A DNA stretch of 64,000 nt from Verticillium longisporum (lineage: Eukaryota; Ascomycota; Sordariomycetes; Glomerellales; Plectosphaerellaceae): the NCBI GenBank assembly GCA_019188255.1, contig JAETXT010000004.1, positions 6,348,804 to 6,412,803 of the forward strand, written 5' to 3'. Made by a program: the position numbers and the translations under genes. The notes under the pieces were generated by a model. The model did no database searches. It saw only the letters and a program-made list of their open reading frames with translations, and was not told the DNA's origin. Positions 35,246-46,650 of the stretch are shown piece by piece (position 1 is the first letter of the stretch; the number at the start of each line of letters is the position of its first letter).

Positions 35246-36505
35246 ATGGCACGCTTTCGCATTCCCACGCCGGCCCTCTTCAAGGGCCTCCCCGCATCGT
35301 CCCTTCGCATCATTGCCTTCCTTATCTCCGTCAACGTCGTTCTCTGGGCCATTGCCGCCATCATACTCGCGGCACATCCTTCGCTTCTTTCTGCCGCCGC
35401 CCTCGCGTTTGTCCTGGGACTTCGCCATGCCCTTGACGCTGATCACATCTCCGCAATCGACCTTATGACCCGTCGTCTCATCGCTTCGGGCCAGCGGCCT
35501 GTTTCTGTCGGGACCTTCTTTTCCCTCGGCCACAGCACCGTTGTCATCATAACCTGTGTTGTCGTCGCCGCCACCAGCGGAGCTTTGCGGGACCGCTTTG
35601 ATGGCCTCGCACGTGTCGGCAACATCGTTGGTACTGCCGTCAGCGCCACCTTCCTGCTCCTGCTTTGCGCGGGTAACAGCTGGGTGCTGTACCGGCTCAT
35701 CCAGCGACTCAACGAGAGGCTAGAAGAAGAGAGGGCCAGGGCGGTTCCAGATGCGAACAACGGGAACGAAGACGAGCATGTCGACGATGCGGTGCAGAAT
35801 TTGCGGCTGGAAGGGGAAGGCTTCCTGGCCACCGTCTTTCGGAGGGTCTTCCGAATCGTCGACAGGCCGTGGAAGATGTTTCCTCTCGGCATCTTGTTCG
35901 GGCTCGGTTTAGACACGAGCTCCGAAATTGCTATTCTCGGCCTCTCGAGCGTACATGGAGCACAGGGAACGAGCATCTGGCTCATCCTCATCTTTCCCGT
36001 GCTGTTTACAGGTAATAAACCCCCGAGCCCCGCTCTCAAGACGCACACACATACACACACGGGCACCACTGACTCTGCCACAGCGGGAATGTGCATGCTT
36101 GACACGACCGATGGTGCCCTCATGATGGCTCTTTACACCAACAAGGCCTTCTCCAAAGATCATGTCGCCATCCTCTACTATTCAATTGTTCTCACAGGCA
36201 TCACCGTCTTCGTGTCAGCCTTCATCGGCCTTGTGCAGCTATTCACCCTCATCCAGAACGTAGGCGATCTCGAGGGAGGATTCTGGGACGGAATCGCAGC
36301 CATCGGCGACAACTTTGACGTCATTGGTGCCTGCATTTGCGGGTTGTTCGTTATCATCGGCATAGGATCTGTTGTAGTGTACCGTCCCTGGCGTAGGAGG
36401 GCTAACCGACAGGGTCGCCTGCAAGCTGTCCCAACCCCCAACGACGACGAGGAAGACGCCGGCGTGAGGCGGCATTCGGAGGAGCCACTGCTAAGAAATC
36501 AATAG
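35246..36505 (+). CDS. NicO/NiCoT-family nickel-cobalt transporter
   Basis: Two exons, 35246-36011 and 36084-36505, 395 residues. About eight membrane helices; helix II carries the signature HALDADH (HX4DH) in GLRHALDADHISAID, and the later motifs SLGHSTVV and GLGLDTSSE(IA) and LDTTDGALM are the other conserved NiCoT blocks. A hydrophilic, acidic loop of about 60 residues separates the two halves, and the tail is charged. The intron contains a short CA-rich run. Family role: high-affinity uptake of Ni2+ and/or Co2+ at the plasma membrane, in fungi mostly to supply urease. Substrate preference cannot be read from sequence alone. Confidence 0.9.
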   Translation: MARFRIPTPALFKGLPASSLRIIAFLISVNVVLWAIAAIILAAHPSLLSAAALAFVLGLRHALDADHISAIDLMTRRLIASGQRPVSVGTFFSLGHSTVVIITCVVVAATSGALRDRFDGLARVGNIVGTAVSATFLLLLCAGNSWVLYRLIQRLNERLEEERARAVPDANNGNEDEHVDDAVQNLRLEGEGFLATVFRRVFRIVDRPWKMFPLGILFGLGLDTSSEIAILGLSSVHGAQGTSIWLILIFPVLFTGNKPPSPALKTHTHTHTGTTDSATAGMCMLDTTDGALMMALYTNKAFSKDHVAILYYSIVLTGITVFVSAFIGLVQLFTLIQNVGDLEGGFWDGIAAIGDNFDVIGACICGLFVIIGIGSVVVYRPWRRRANRQGRLQAVPTPNDDEEDAGVRRHSEEPLLRNQ

Positions 36506-37459
36506 ATCAACTGAGCAAGTTGCGTTTGATCCGCGGATGTCTTTTTCATCGTGGTTTCTGGCCCTTCAGGGACCACATGAACTTCATCTGGCGAGTCAGA
36601 CCGACTGCTTTGTACTGGGGATGCTCATCAGGTCGCTCGATTGTAGGCGAAGGAGCTACTTTCGTTATAAGTCTGCCCAAGCGCGATTCAAGGCTTTGAA
36701 GGTCGTTCACGTCTGTCATGTGCTAATATGATGAAACCTTCACAACGATTGTGCATCGGGCAGGTTCATACCCTGAAGATAGCGGCGTTGTCGTTTCCGC
36801 CCAACCCGTGCGATGTTGCAATCGTGACGTACGAATGATGATTGGCTGTTCCACAGGAGGGCCCAGAATTGACGTGAGGAGTCGGTCAGCATGGAAGACG
36901 CCTACCAGGACGGTTACCCCACTGTTGAACATCCAACAAGGAGGAGCTTCGAGTTCATTATTTACTGTTGACTGAGTCATAGACATTGAAGGATAAAATA
37001 CCTTACATGGCATTCTTGAGACGTTTGTATTCAGGTACAAACCGGACTTCGACATCTCCGGCGACTCCGATCGGCGGCCGCCGACACGATAGGCATGAGT
37101 GAGGCACTCGAGGTTGACAGAGCGGGGCCAGAGGGTACCACCAAAAGACCTTTTCAACCAAATATGTCCAATAGATAATGGCCTAGCGGCTATCCGGCGC
37201 CCTTCAAGGAGACTGGCGATACCATGCTGCAGTGTTGGCTTGGCACCGCGCCGGTGCCAAACTCCTTGTCCGGGCCGTTCTGCAGCATATTACGCCAATG
37301 AAAAGGCGCATTATCGACTCCTCACTGAAGATCGGCCCATATCAGACTCCAGGGTGCAGGAGCTCCAATCGTATATATAAGTCAGGGCGTGTTCCTTGGC
37401 TACCTAGGCAGTCAGACCACCGTTAGTGCACTTCTCAAAACCACGCCTTAGTCTCCGCC
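36506..37459. other. Intergenic region
   Basis: 3' region of the NiCoT gene and promoter of the phosphatase gene. No gene seen. Confidence 0.55.
37372..37380 (+). promoter_or_regulatory. TATA box of the phosphatase gene
   Basis: TATATATAA lies 80 bp before the start codon, the best core-promoter match in the window, suggesting a short leader of about 40-50 bases. Confidence 0.55.
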
Positions 37460-38965
37460 ATGTACACACAGCTCATTGCCGCCATTGCTTGGTTGGCCAG
37501 CACAGCCACAGCTGAGACCGTCCACGGTGCAGTGGTTTTCAGCCGCCATGGAGATCGTAAGTCCTTCTCGGCCAGTCTGAAATGACTGACGACGTCAGTC
37601 TCGTCGTTCTTGGAACATGACTGACATGCATAAGGCACGACCAAGTGGTACGGCGCTCAAAGGCTTACCAGCCTTGGTGCGTCACAAAATTTCAAAGTCG
37701 GCAGCGAATACAGAGCCCGTTACCTGGATTCTAGCTCGTCCAGCCAGATCCTCGGCGTCTCTGAGGACCAATATGTTGGCTCGCAAATCTTTGCCAGCGC
37801 GCCTGACCAGAGTATCCTTCTGAGCACAGCCACGGCGTTCCTTCAGGGCCTCTATCCTCCTCTGATTGACCTCGCCCCGGCGATTGCCACTCAAACTCTT
37901 AACAACGGCACGAACAGCACGAGCCCTCTCGATGGGTACCAGTACGTCCTGCTGCACGGTGTTGCCGACAACTCGCCCGACACAATCTGGATCAAGGGCG
38001 ACGACGCCTGCCCGGCTTACGTGAATGCCTCCAAGTCGTTTAAGACGAGCGAGCTTTTCGCAGAGCGTGTTGAGGCTACGCGTGATTTCTACGGGAGCTT
38101 CTACGACGTCCTGAGCGAGGGTGTCTACAACATCAAGCCCGAGAACATGACCTACGCCAAAGCTTACGATATCTTTGACCTCATCAATGTTGCACGCATT
38201 CACAACATGACCTCAGCTGCTCGCAATGTTTCAGACGAGGATCTCTTCCAACTCCGCACCCTTGCCGATTCGGCGGAGCATGGCCTCAACTGGAACGAGT
38301 CGCAGCCCATGCGCGCTCTGGGCGCCGAGACGCTTTCGGGCGCGGTTCTCACGCAATTGAACCAGACTGTTGCGTCCAAGGGAAAGCTGAAGTTCTCCTT
38401 CCTGGCCGGAAGTTACGACACATTCCTTGCTTTCTTTGGTCTAGCCGGCTTGCTCGAGGTTTCTGATAACTTTTACGGCCTGCCAGAATACGCTTCCACC
38501 ATGTCGTTTGAGCTTTTCAGCGACGACGCTCAGGAATTTCCTGCGAACCCGGATGAAGATCTCCGCGTGCGCTGGCTGTTCAAGAATGGCACTGATGGCG
38601 ATCTGACTACCTTCCCTCTGTATGGCACTGGCGAGGACTCCCTTCCTTGGTCGCGCTTTGTCTCTGAGACGCAGAAGCGCGCCATCAGCGATGTTGGTAC
38701 TTGGTGCAACAAATGCTCAGCTGCTGAAGATTTTTGCGCCGCCTACGAGGATGATGCCAGCTCGCAGAGCAAGGGCAGCGACAACAATGGAAGCGGAGGC
38801 ATGTCCAACGCTGTTGCTGGGGTCATCGGAGCCGTTGTAGCGCTGGTTGCTGCAGGCCTGGCGGCTGCCATCTTCTTTTTCCTTCGTAGGCGCAAGGGCT
38901 CCGTTGCTTCTAGCAAGGGTAGCGTGAAAAGCGTCAGTACCGATGCGACCCGGACCAAGGTTTGA
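37460..38965 (+). CDS. Histidine-acid-phosphatase-fold protein, secreted and membrane-anchored
   Basis: Two exons, 37460-37556 and 37635-38965, 475 residues. Residues 1-18 form a signal peptide; the phosphate-binding RHGDR motif (29-33) is split by the intron after the first base of its last codon. The body has several N-glycosylation sequons and the NSPDTIW and AEHGLNW segments seen in fungal histidine phosphatases. The C-terminal part has a Ser/Gly-rich stalk, a single membrane helix (about 430-455) and a basic cytosolic tail. Where phytase-type enzymes have catalytic HD, this protein has YD (GSYDTFLAFFGL, about residue 292), which I recall as common in this membrane-anchored fungal subgroup. 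Likely an extracytoplasmic phosphatase of unknown substrate. Confidence 0.85.
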
Positions 38966-39449
38966 GTCTTCGGGTATCTAGTGACCGTGCCTTGAGTGTA
39001 CGCTTGGAAGTGTCATGTTAGTCAACAGTGGAGACGAATTGCACTGTTGTGCCCAAGCAAACATGCTCATGAACGAACGTATGTTCTGATAGCGTTACAG
39101 CGATTGTGGAAGGGAGACAGACTTCGTTATGTAACCAAGTGCGCCTTGTGGTGTGAAATGTGCTTCAGTACCTGGGCGGTGGCTTGAAGCTGTTGCAGAT
39201 CTGGCAGCGCTAAGCCCCGAACACTGATCACGCGGCAGACCAGGGGCCACAAGGCCACGGCGCAAGCCATACACCACAGAAGAAGGCCGAGTCGCGAGGC
39301 GTTTTCGAGGTGCAGCCCATCCGCGTTATCCACAGCGCCAATTATTCGAAATGTGTTAAAGCATAGGTCCCGGTGCACGCTGCCGCCACAACATATTCTG
39401 ACCAACATAGACACCCAAGCCCACGAAGACGTATCGACCTTTGATCGCC
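38966..39449. other. Intergenic region
   Basis: Spacer between two plus-strand genes. A 153-codon minus-strand frame at 39127-39588 overlaps the next gene's first exon and is not supported. Confidence 0.5.
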
Positions 39450-41083
39450 ATGACCGTGCAACCCATCTGCGTGTTTGAGGATGTATGGACCAAGAACACG
39501 AAGCGCATCCCGCTGCAGAAACCCGCCAGAGTAAGATAAACGACACTGAATTGCGGAGAATCAACCTGACTGTGGCCAACAGCAACACATTGAGCTGGCT
39601 GAGCTCTTTCTCAAGTTGCTACCGCACCTTGGGACGGGCGAGAAGGGTGGAATAGACGATGAGGCGCTGGCGTACTCTGAATGGCGCTACATCGTGTATC
39701 TCCGTTTCCTCGACTACAGCCGATTGACGCCGAATGATCATCCTCCCCCATTGTATGCCTGCTTCCGTATACCTATCGGAACGGCCAGTAAGACTGATAA
39801 CCAGTAGGGATGTTGCCATGATCTGGTACTGTCATCTTATGATGCCCTCGCGCTTTCAAGGGCATTTGTTGGCTGGCAAAACGAGATTCAACCAACCTTT
39901 TGGTCTCGTTCATCGCCATTTCCCAATGAGCAAGATCTTGTCTATGGACTGGTCGCCCAAAGAAACGCAACGAGCGTGGCGCAAGTACAATCAAATGACC
40001 GGAGGCATAGGCCACGAACTCACGTATCAACTGTGGACACACCCGCCATGGGAGGATGCGAAGAGCGATCGCCGGCAGTCTACTTCGGGTAGTCTGCTCT
40101 CCCGTTTGCTGAAAAGGACTTCGATTCATAGTGATGGACAGCCAGATCAGCCGAACAAGCCTATTGAGGCTGGTGCTGCTTCCTGGGAAAAAAAGGCGTC
40201 TCCCTCGGAACGGCAGATCAAGATGCAGGTCTGGAATCGATGCGCCCTAGGCCCCAGCGTCGAGCTGCCCAGAGCGATGGACATTGCGTCATACACAGCC
40301 TTCCGGACAGGCAAGCGGTATGAGCGTTGCAAATTACAAAGCAACCACCACGAGGAGTTTTCGCAACAATGCGAGCTTTGCCCCTGGCCTTACTTGCAGG
40401 ATCTCCGAGAAGACTTGGAGCGATCGATCCAGTACTGGAAAACTTTGGTCCGAGCCCGAGATGCGATTCCAGGTTTTACCGAGGGGTTGACCGAGGCCAT
40501 TGGGGACTACAGAGACTTCGTGTTGATCTTCCGCGAGAGCATTGCCAGGTTCAAGCAGGGCCATTACGTATCCAAGTTCGATCCCAAGGTCGTCGACAGG
40601 CATCCTGGAAGCCAACCGCCTGGCCCATCGAGAGCCCGCTTTGGCAAGCTGATGCCACCTACCTTGGAGGTCGATCTACTCTGGCGTACCCATCGACTGT
40701 TCCCTGGGCAGTATTGGGATTTCTCCCTGATCAGAGGCTTGTGGCTGATCGAGCCAGAATGCACGGTGAATGCCGACAGCGCGAGGGTGTTGCTCGCAGA
40801 AGCTCGACAGCTGTGGAAGAAGGCTGAGATTGAGCCCCCCACGACCAACTCTATAGATCAGTGGCTCGAATCATACCTACCGGATTTCGCAAGACCAGCG
40901 CCAAAGGGAGTCGAACGGGAGCCCTTGGATGTGTTACTGAATGGACGCAATGAAGGAAAGCCTAGATTCAGGAGAAACGACGGGTATAGCCCGGGAGGCG
41001 GTGGTGGTGGAGTGTCGGGCGATAGCAGCGGGGGCGGCGGCGGTGACGGGGGCGGAGGCGGCGGGGGCGGCGGTGGCGAGTAG
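39450..41083 (+). CDS. DUF1399/GRDP-like protein with glycine-rich tail
   Basis: Three exons: 39450-39530, 39583-39752 and 39808-41083, 508 residues; each junction is in phase. Two copies of the DUF1399 core are visible: LDVAMIWYCHLMMPSRFQ (spanning the second junction) and PTLEVDLLWRTHRLFPGQYW, each with the D-x-x-W-x-x-H pattern. The N-terminus contains EWRYIVYLRFLDYSR. The last ~50 residues are almost pure Gly with a few Asp/Ser/Val, encoded by GGC/GGT triplets at about 40996-41079. In plants, such proteins (GRDP1/2) affect stress responses and auxin signalling; fungal members are uncharacterised. The invariant Trp and His may form a binding pocket, but no activity is established. Confidence 0.75.
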
Positions 41084-42331
41084 AAAGACATCCGGATATT
41101 CAGTTAACGAGCCGATGTTTACAGCTGCTCTGGCTTTGCCTGATGAGTGAACAGAAGTGACATGGGAAAGTGGCGCGGTACGAGTGAAGCTTGGCGGTTC
41201 AAGTTCCAGCTGCCATGTACCACAACACGATGGTGGGCGTCTGAAGGACAACGGCGACAGCCTGGGCCGCAACAAACAAAAGTCTTACCTCGGCAAAGAA
41301 CAGGCTCGATCATCTGCGCATCGCCATCGCGTCGAGGACCTACCACCACAGGTATGTGGCGGGGTTCGTTCAAGGGGCCATGAACGTGCCCTGCCACTGC
41401 CGGAATGGGCCGGGACCCACAAATTGACTTCCCCGCAAACCCGCAATCACAAGCTCGGCTCACGGTCGGTAAAGTCGTCGTGCATCAGGAACTGGGCGCC
41501 GCTTGGGGCGACGTCACTGGGTCACGTCCTGGATATCACAGGCCGAGAGAAGATGTGCAGCCCAGATCGTCTGCCAGCCGACGCGCCATGATCTCGCCGA
41601 TCAATGTCATCCATTCGCCCAGTGATCCAGCGGCCACCAAAAACCAGCAGTGGGAGCAGTGCACCTTTCTCAGTCGGTCAATTGACGTGTTCTCTGAGAT
41701 GCCAGAGCCTGATGGGACGCAAGCGGCTTGGTTCCGTTACGCCGAGCTGTCGCAAGCCATCGAGGTGCCCCCTTCCCACACGTGTTTCAATCGGCTCTGG
41801 AGGAGTAGGAGGCTCATTGTATTTTATCCCCTGCCTCCCTCCCTTCCCTCGCCGTCTCCGCTTGCCATGGGCCAGCCCCAGACTCACTTCGGGAGAGCTA
41901 GGAGTCTAGCTGGGTACTTCCTCTCCATCCCATCCCGGTGCCGCGGATGAAAGGGCGAAGCAGCTGGTCGAAAGTATCGAAGGCGGTTTCGCGCGAGACG
42001 TTGAGTCATCTGGTCAGTCGGTCGCCAGTCGCGCCGCCGTCTCATGGCTGGTGCCATTATTAACCGTGGCACTGCCTTTTCGGCGCCGAGGATGTTTCCC
42101 ATCTGACAAGCCGTTTCGTCATATTTCTGGCCCCCTCTGCACTCGCCTGATCTTCTCTTCTTGTTCCTTCTGTCCTTGTCATACTCGCGTCTCTCTCCAT
42201 TGGCATCATTAGCTTGACCTTGTCTTCGCGCCCATTCCACTCCATCTCGTCGCTGGTTCTGTGTCTGACCACCAGCACCACGAACACCACCGCCCCGTTA
42301 CCAGGTAGAAGCTACACTGGCACCACACCAC
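41084..42331. other. Intergenic region
   Basis: 3' region of the DUF1399 gene and a C/T-rich promoter and leader for the carrier gene. Frames here are short or low-complexity; none supported. Confidence 0.5.
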
Positions 42332-43528
42332 ATGGCTACCAAGGTGAAAGCCGACGGCAAGACGCCGCCCTCGGCGGCAACCAATCTGATTGGTACGACT
42401 TGTCGGCCATTGCACCATCTCCGAAGCTTGTATACTGACTCGTCTCTACAGCCGGAGGCTCTGCCGGTATGATGGAGGCGCTCGCGTGTCATCCACTGGG
42501 TAAGCATGGCCAGGTTGATTTTTGCTAGAGCGGCCAATTGACAAAGACAAGACACGATCAAGGTTCGCATGCAGCTGTCCAGGCGAGCGCGGCAACCTGG
42601 CGCACCAAAACGCGGATTCGTTCGTACTGGCGTCGAGATTGTGAAGCGTGAGACACCCCTAGCGCTGTACAAGGGCTTGGGAGCTGTCATGACTGGCATC
42701 GTGCCCAAGATGGCCATTCGGTTCACGAGTTTCGAAACCTACAAGCAGCTGCTGGCTGATAAGAGCACGGGGGTCGTCAGCGCGAAGGGGACGTTCCTTG
42801 GCAAGTGGGATCCTCCACGCTCTGTAACGAACCAAGTGACTGACTAGAATATCCGATGCGCAGCCGGCCTCGCTGCAGGTGTTACAGAAGCCGTCGCCGT
42901 CGTCACGCCCATGGAGGTGATCAAGATCCGCCTGCAGGCGCAACACCATAGCATGGCCGATCCGCTCGACGTCCCTAAGTACCGCAATGCTGCGCACGCG
43001 TTATTCACAGTGGTCAAGGAGGAAGGTGTTGGCGCCCTCTACCGCGGTGTGAGCCTGACAGCCCTGCGTCAGGGCTCCAACCAGGCCGTCAACTTCACCG
43101 CGTACAGCTACTTCAAGGAGGCGCTCAAGAACTGGCAACCTCAGTACAAGGGCACCAACTTGCCGAGCTGGCAGACGACATGCATTGGTCTCGTTAGTGG
43201 TGCGATGGGCCCATTGAGCAACGCGCCCATCGACACGATCAAGACGAGGTTGCAAAAGACGCCGGCCGAGTTTGGAACCAGTGCCTGGAGCCGTATCACG
43301 AAGATTGCGGCCGATATGTTCAAGTAAGTTTTCTGCCAGAAACGGTCGAAGCTGCCGTTGACTTTGTGTGACAGACAAGAAGGCTTCCACGCATTCTACA
43401 AGGGCATCACGCCGCGCATCATGCGTGTTGCCCCTGGCCAAGCCGTCACTTTCACCGTGTACGAATACATCAAGGAAAGACTTGAGAAGAGCAATCTCGC
43501 GTTCACCGGAGGCAAGTACGAGGAATAG
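42332..43528 (+). CDS. acuL: Mitochondrial succinate-fumarate carrier (Sfc1/AcuL)
   Basis: Five exons: 42332-42392, 42452-42499, 42552-42800, 42864-43323 and 43375-43528, 323 residues. The three mitochondrial-carrier repeats each carry P-x-[DE]-x-x-[KR]: HPLDTIKVR, TPMEVIKIRLQAQ and APIDTIKTRLQK. The motifs YKGLGAVMTGIVPKMAIRF, GALYRGVSLTALRQGSNQ and YKGITPRIMRVAPGQAVTF are those of Sfc1/Acr1 rather than the citrate carrier. The protein exchanges cytosolic succinate from the glyoxylate cycle for mitochondrial fumarate, and is needed for growth on acetate, ethanol or fatty acids. The third intron uses a GC donor (GCAAGT at 42801), which is fixed by reading frame on both sides (TFL/AGLAAG). Confidence 0.92.
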
Positions 43529-43891
43529 ATGATGAGGCAACGAGATTGCATTTGTTTTGATCCCACTGCGGCGCGGAGAGAGATGGAGGGGCATTTGCGG
43601 CCTTGCGTCGATGGTATGCTGCGGGAGCAATGTCGAAGATACCAAAATCTAATTCGTTTTGATCATAGCTACAGTGCACCAGGAGCTGTCCTCCATGAAC
43701 ACGATGAAATAAAAGAGGCCAGGAAGATTCTGATGGGTTCCATTGCTGGGCGGAGCGTGAGTAGAAACGTGGCATAATTGGAAGGACAGTGGCACAAGGG
43801 GCATCTTAGCGAGAGAAGCATCGTCAGTAGAAATTTTGATCTGTTACGAGCAGAACGGCTAAACAGCTAATTGCTTGGGTTCTTTCGCGTC
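43529..43891. other. 3' spacer between convergent genes
   Basis: Lies between the carrier gene and twinfilin. No gene seen. Confidence 0.6.
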
Positions 43892-45038
43892 TCACCGACC
43901 AGGCCGCTTAGGGCGGCTGAAGGCTTGTCGGACCTCTACTCTGGGATGTAGATCAGACAAAACCGACTCTTCCGTAATCTCACTTGGCTCCTCGACCTCG
44001 TACTTCTTGGCAAGCTCAAGTCCAGCCTCACTTGACGCTATGGTGAGAACTGCGCGCTTCATCAGCGGATAGAGCATTCGGTCTTTGATGGCCTTGTGAC
44101 CAGGTCTGGCTGAGGAGGAGTTGGCAGGGCACGTGTAAAAGAAGAGAACAGGACTCGTTTCAGTCCCATTGTGAGTATGAGTATAGCGGAAGATGCTGAA
44201 GCGGGGCTCGGTTGTCGAAATGGCTTGCGACAGCTCGGTGATCGAGGTCGGCGACTCGGTCGAAGGTACGAGCTCGACGCTCTCGGTGTCGGGATTCACT
44301 TTCTGTCAAGGTAAATTTCGGTTAGCTTTAGTTGTTCCCTAGTCTATAGGTCGCACGACGGGCATGGACATACCAGCATGGTGAGGACGCGGCCATTGGG
44401 CTGTCCGACCTCTCGCATGGCGGCGATGGCGTCATCCGGCATCGGAAGCTTCATCTTCTGGCTGAGATGGATCTCTCGTGCCCCGGTGCCTCTGCCCGCT
44501 TCCTGTTCGGCGCGCTTCACCTCGCCCAAGCTCTGTTCTTCCTCGGTCAACGGCGCATCCATTTTGTTATGGGCATCGTGCTTGTCGAAGCCGGAAGGCG
44601 TCAGCTCAGCAGTAGTGGTTGTGAAAATAGTCTCGCGGAAGTGCTCAGAGCCGAGCTCGCGGGTCAGAGTCAGCCTGGTAGACGCAAAGAGCATCTTCTG
44701 GCGGACCTTGGCAGCATCCGGGACGTAGGTGATGGCGATGAGGTGGGGGGCGGTCGCATGGCGGCGAAGGATGATGTAGAGAGCCTCAGTCTCCTTGAGA
44801 TGGGGCTGTAGAGACGCGAGGTTATCGGAGAAGGAAGCCGTCGAGGAGACTGGCGACAGAAAGTCAATAGGTTTGAGGGCTTCTGCCTCAATGGTGGCAA
44901 GGAGGCCAAAGTACGACTCGGACGAGAGCAATGTGTTGAACTGGGAGACCAGCTCCTTCGAGGCTTGAAGGCAGTCAGCGATGTGTGAGCTCATGCAAAC
45001 CAGGTAACAATGGTCTTGCCTGATATTCCGGACTGCAT
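43892..45038 (-). CDS. twf1: Twinfilin (two ADF-homology domains)
   Basis: Three exons on the minus strand: 45020-45038, 44374-44963 and 43892-44302, 339 residues. The start MQSGIS continues in exon 2 as ASKELVSQFNTLLSS, the first ADF-H domain (about residues 1-140). A second ADF-H domain covers about 175-310 and contains MKLPMPDDAIAAM, FFYTCPANSSSARPGHKAIKDRMLY and the helix RMLYPLMKRAVL. The C-terminal tail is basic (RPKRPGR). Twinfilin sequesters ADP-actin monomers, caps barbed ends and binds capping protein. The first intron uses a GC donor (GCAAGA at 45019); the only alternative, starting at an ATG inside it, would lose the conserved N-terminal SGI that inserts into actin. Confidence 0.88.
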
Positions 45039-45368
45039 CGTGACGAATCTGACGATGCCGGGTACGGGAACTGCGGTGTCGATGATCAGTCGTGCCCATT
45101 CGGATTTCCTGGTCTCGATAGCGGAGGGACAAGCAAGGCACGGACTGTGCCTCATCAGAGTGGGACGTCAGCAGCAGATGGCGGGGCAATGAGACCAAGA
45201 TAGTTGCCCCACTGTTGCGTGGCCCGTGCATAGTTGAATACCAGCGCTTACCGTCGTCCAGAACCTCTGGCTGACATTTTGCTTGCCCTGCTACATGCCC
45301 TGCCTGCTCAAAGACGGTAATGCGTTCACACCTTGAAACGCAAGAAAAGATCTTTTTTAATGACTTTA
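45039..45368. other. Intergenic region
   Basis: Promoter of twinfilin and 3' end of the SDR gene, both on the minus strand. It marks the transition from conserved genes to the subtelomeric accessory set. Confidence 0.55.
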
Positions 45369-46235
45369 TTAATTGATAGTATAGCCACCGTCAACTACGA
45401 CCGCATGCCCTTGTACAAACGATGCCCGCGTCGAGCAGAGGAACAACACGGCGTCGGCCACTTCCTCCGGGGTTCCCATCCGCTGCATAGGGGCGATATC
45501 GATGGCAGGCTTCAGCCTTTGAGCGACCTCTTCCGAGCCGATTGTCATGGGCGTTTCAATCACCCCTGGGCATACGCAATTGATCCTGATGCCGTCCTTG
45601 GAGTAGTCAATGGCATCGGATCTCGTCATGTTGATGACTGCAGCCTTTGACGCGCAATACGCAGCAGCAGCGGGCCGAGCCACAATGCCCAGCTGACTCG
45701 CAATGTTCACAATGGCGCCCCTCTGCCTCGGATGTTCTGCGAGCGTCTCTTGCTCTAACATAATGGAGAGAATGGCACGCGACGACAGCCACGTCCCTCT
45801 GTAGTTGATGTTTGTAATGCGGTCAAAATCTGCTACGGGTGTTTCGTGAGATCGCAACGAGGCTCCCAGGACACCCGCACTAAAGACGGCATAATCGACA
45901 CGCCCGAACGTCTGTGAAACATGCTTGGCGAAGGACGACACAAAGGAATCATTCGAGATGTCGCCCTCCATGCTACATATCTGCGCTTCCGGTCGAATTT
46001 CCCGTAAAGCACTGCGTGTCTTGGCGAGTGACTCGGCGTTGATGTCTGTGAGGGCCAGCCTGGTGCAGCCGGACTGCGCGAACCTTTTGGCCACAGCTGC
46101 GCCAATTCCTTGTGCACATTATGTCCTGTTAGCAAGGCCGTGCCATGGCCGTCGCAACATGACGTGCAATGACGCTGACAAACCTGTTCCTCCTGCTCCA
46201 GTGACCAGGGCCACGCCAGGAAATGTCAAGAGCAT
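45369..46235 (-). CDS. Short-chain dehydrogenase/reductase (classical SDR)
   Basis: Two exons, 46184-46235 and 45369-46108, 263 residues. The intron splits the dinucleotide-binding TGAGGTGIG motif, which is why a start inside exon 2 would be wrong. Asp at the end of the second strand (ALTDINAES) favours NAD(H). The catalytic set is Ser (NIASQ), Tyr and Lys (YCASK); PG-x-I-x-T follows (CPGVIETPM), and the C-terminus DAVLFLCSTRASFVQGHAVVVDGGY is standard. Substrate unknown. It is divergent from the C2H2 regulator and a few kb from an alcohol dehydrogenase, amidase and deacetylase-family enzyme. That suggests a role as a ketoreductase in the same catabolic set (compare HxnW of A. nidulans, an SDR, from memory). 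Confidence 0.88.
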
Positions 46236-46650
46236 TGCCAATTGTGTATTGGCGTGTTCCAACCAGACGTTGACTCACGGAGGCTCCGTCACGAGAAGAA
46301 AGATAGATGGAAGAGCACGGCAACAGTTCACTGGTTTTTGAACGATGCGGATGGCGGACCTTTTTGATGCATCTATCTGGATGAGATGCCAATCTTTGAC
46401 CAAATCGGGGTGGTGGTGGAGAGAGAGGCATCGTCTCAGCTGGGTAGGTAGCTTCGGATCTACATTGGCACTTATCTCACCCCAACTCACTCCCGCGGCG
46501 CAGGTCACCAGCACTCGATAACCCCAGTCTCGAAGCACGCTTACGATTCATGGCACGCCTCTGATCAGCGCTGACGATGTTCTGGCGCAAAACTCCACTG
46601 AAACCCGAGTTCGACCCCAAAAGCCAAAGCTGCCCCGAGACCCGCGCCGC
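46236..46650. other. Divergent promoter region of SDR and regulator
   Basis: Shared upstream region of the SDR (minus) and C2H2 factor (plus). No gene seen; the arrangement permits co-regulation. Confidence 0.5.

Noticed and set aside
36036..36063. CA-rich run
   Set aside because: Short and inside the NiCoT intron; ordinary microsatellite-like sequence.
39127..39588. 153-codon minus-strand frame
   Set aside because: Overlaps the first exon of the DUF1399 gene and lacks any domain signal.
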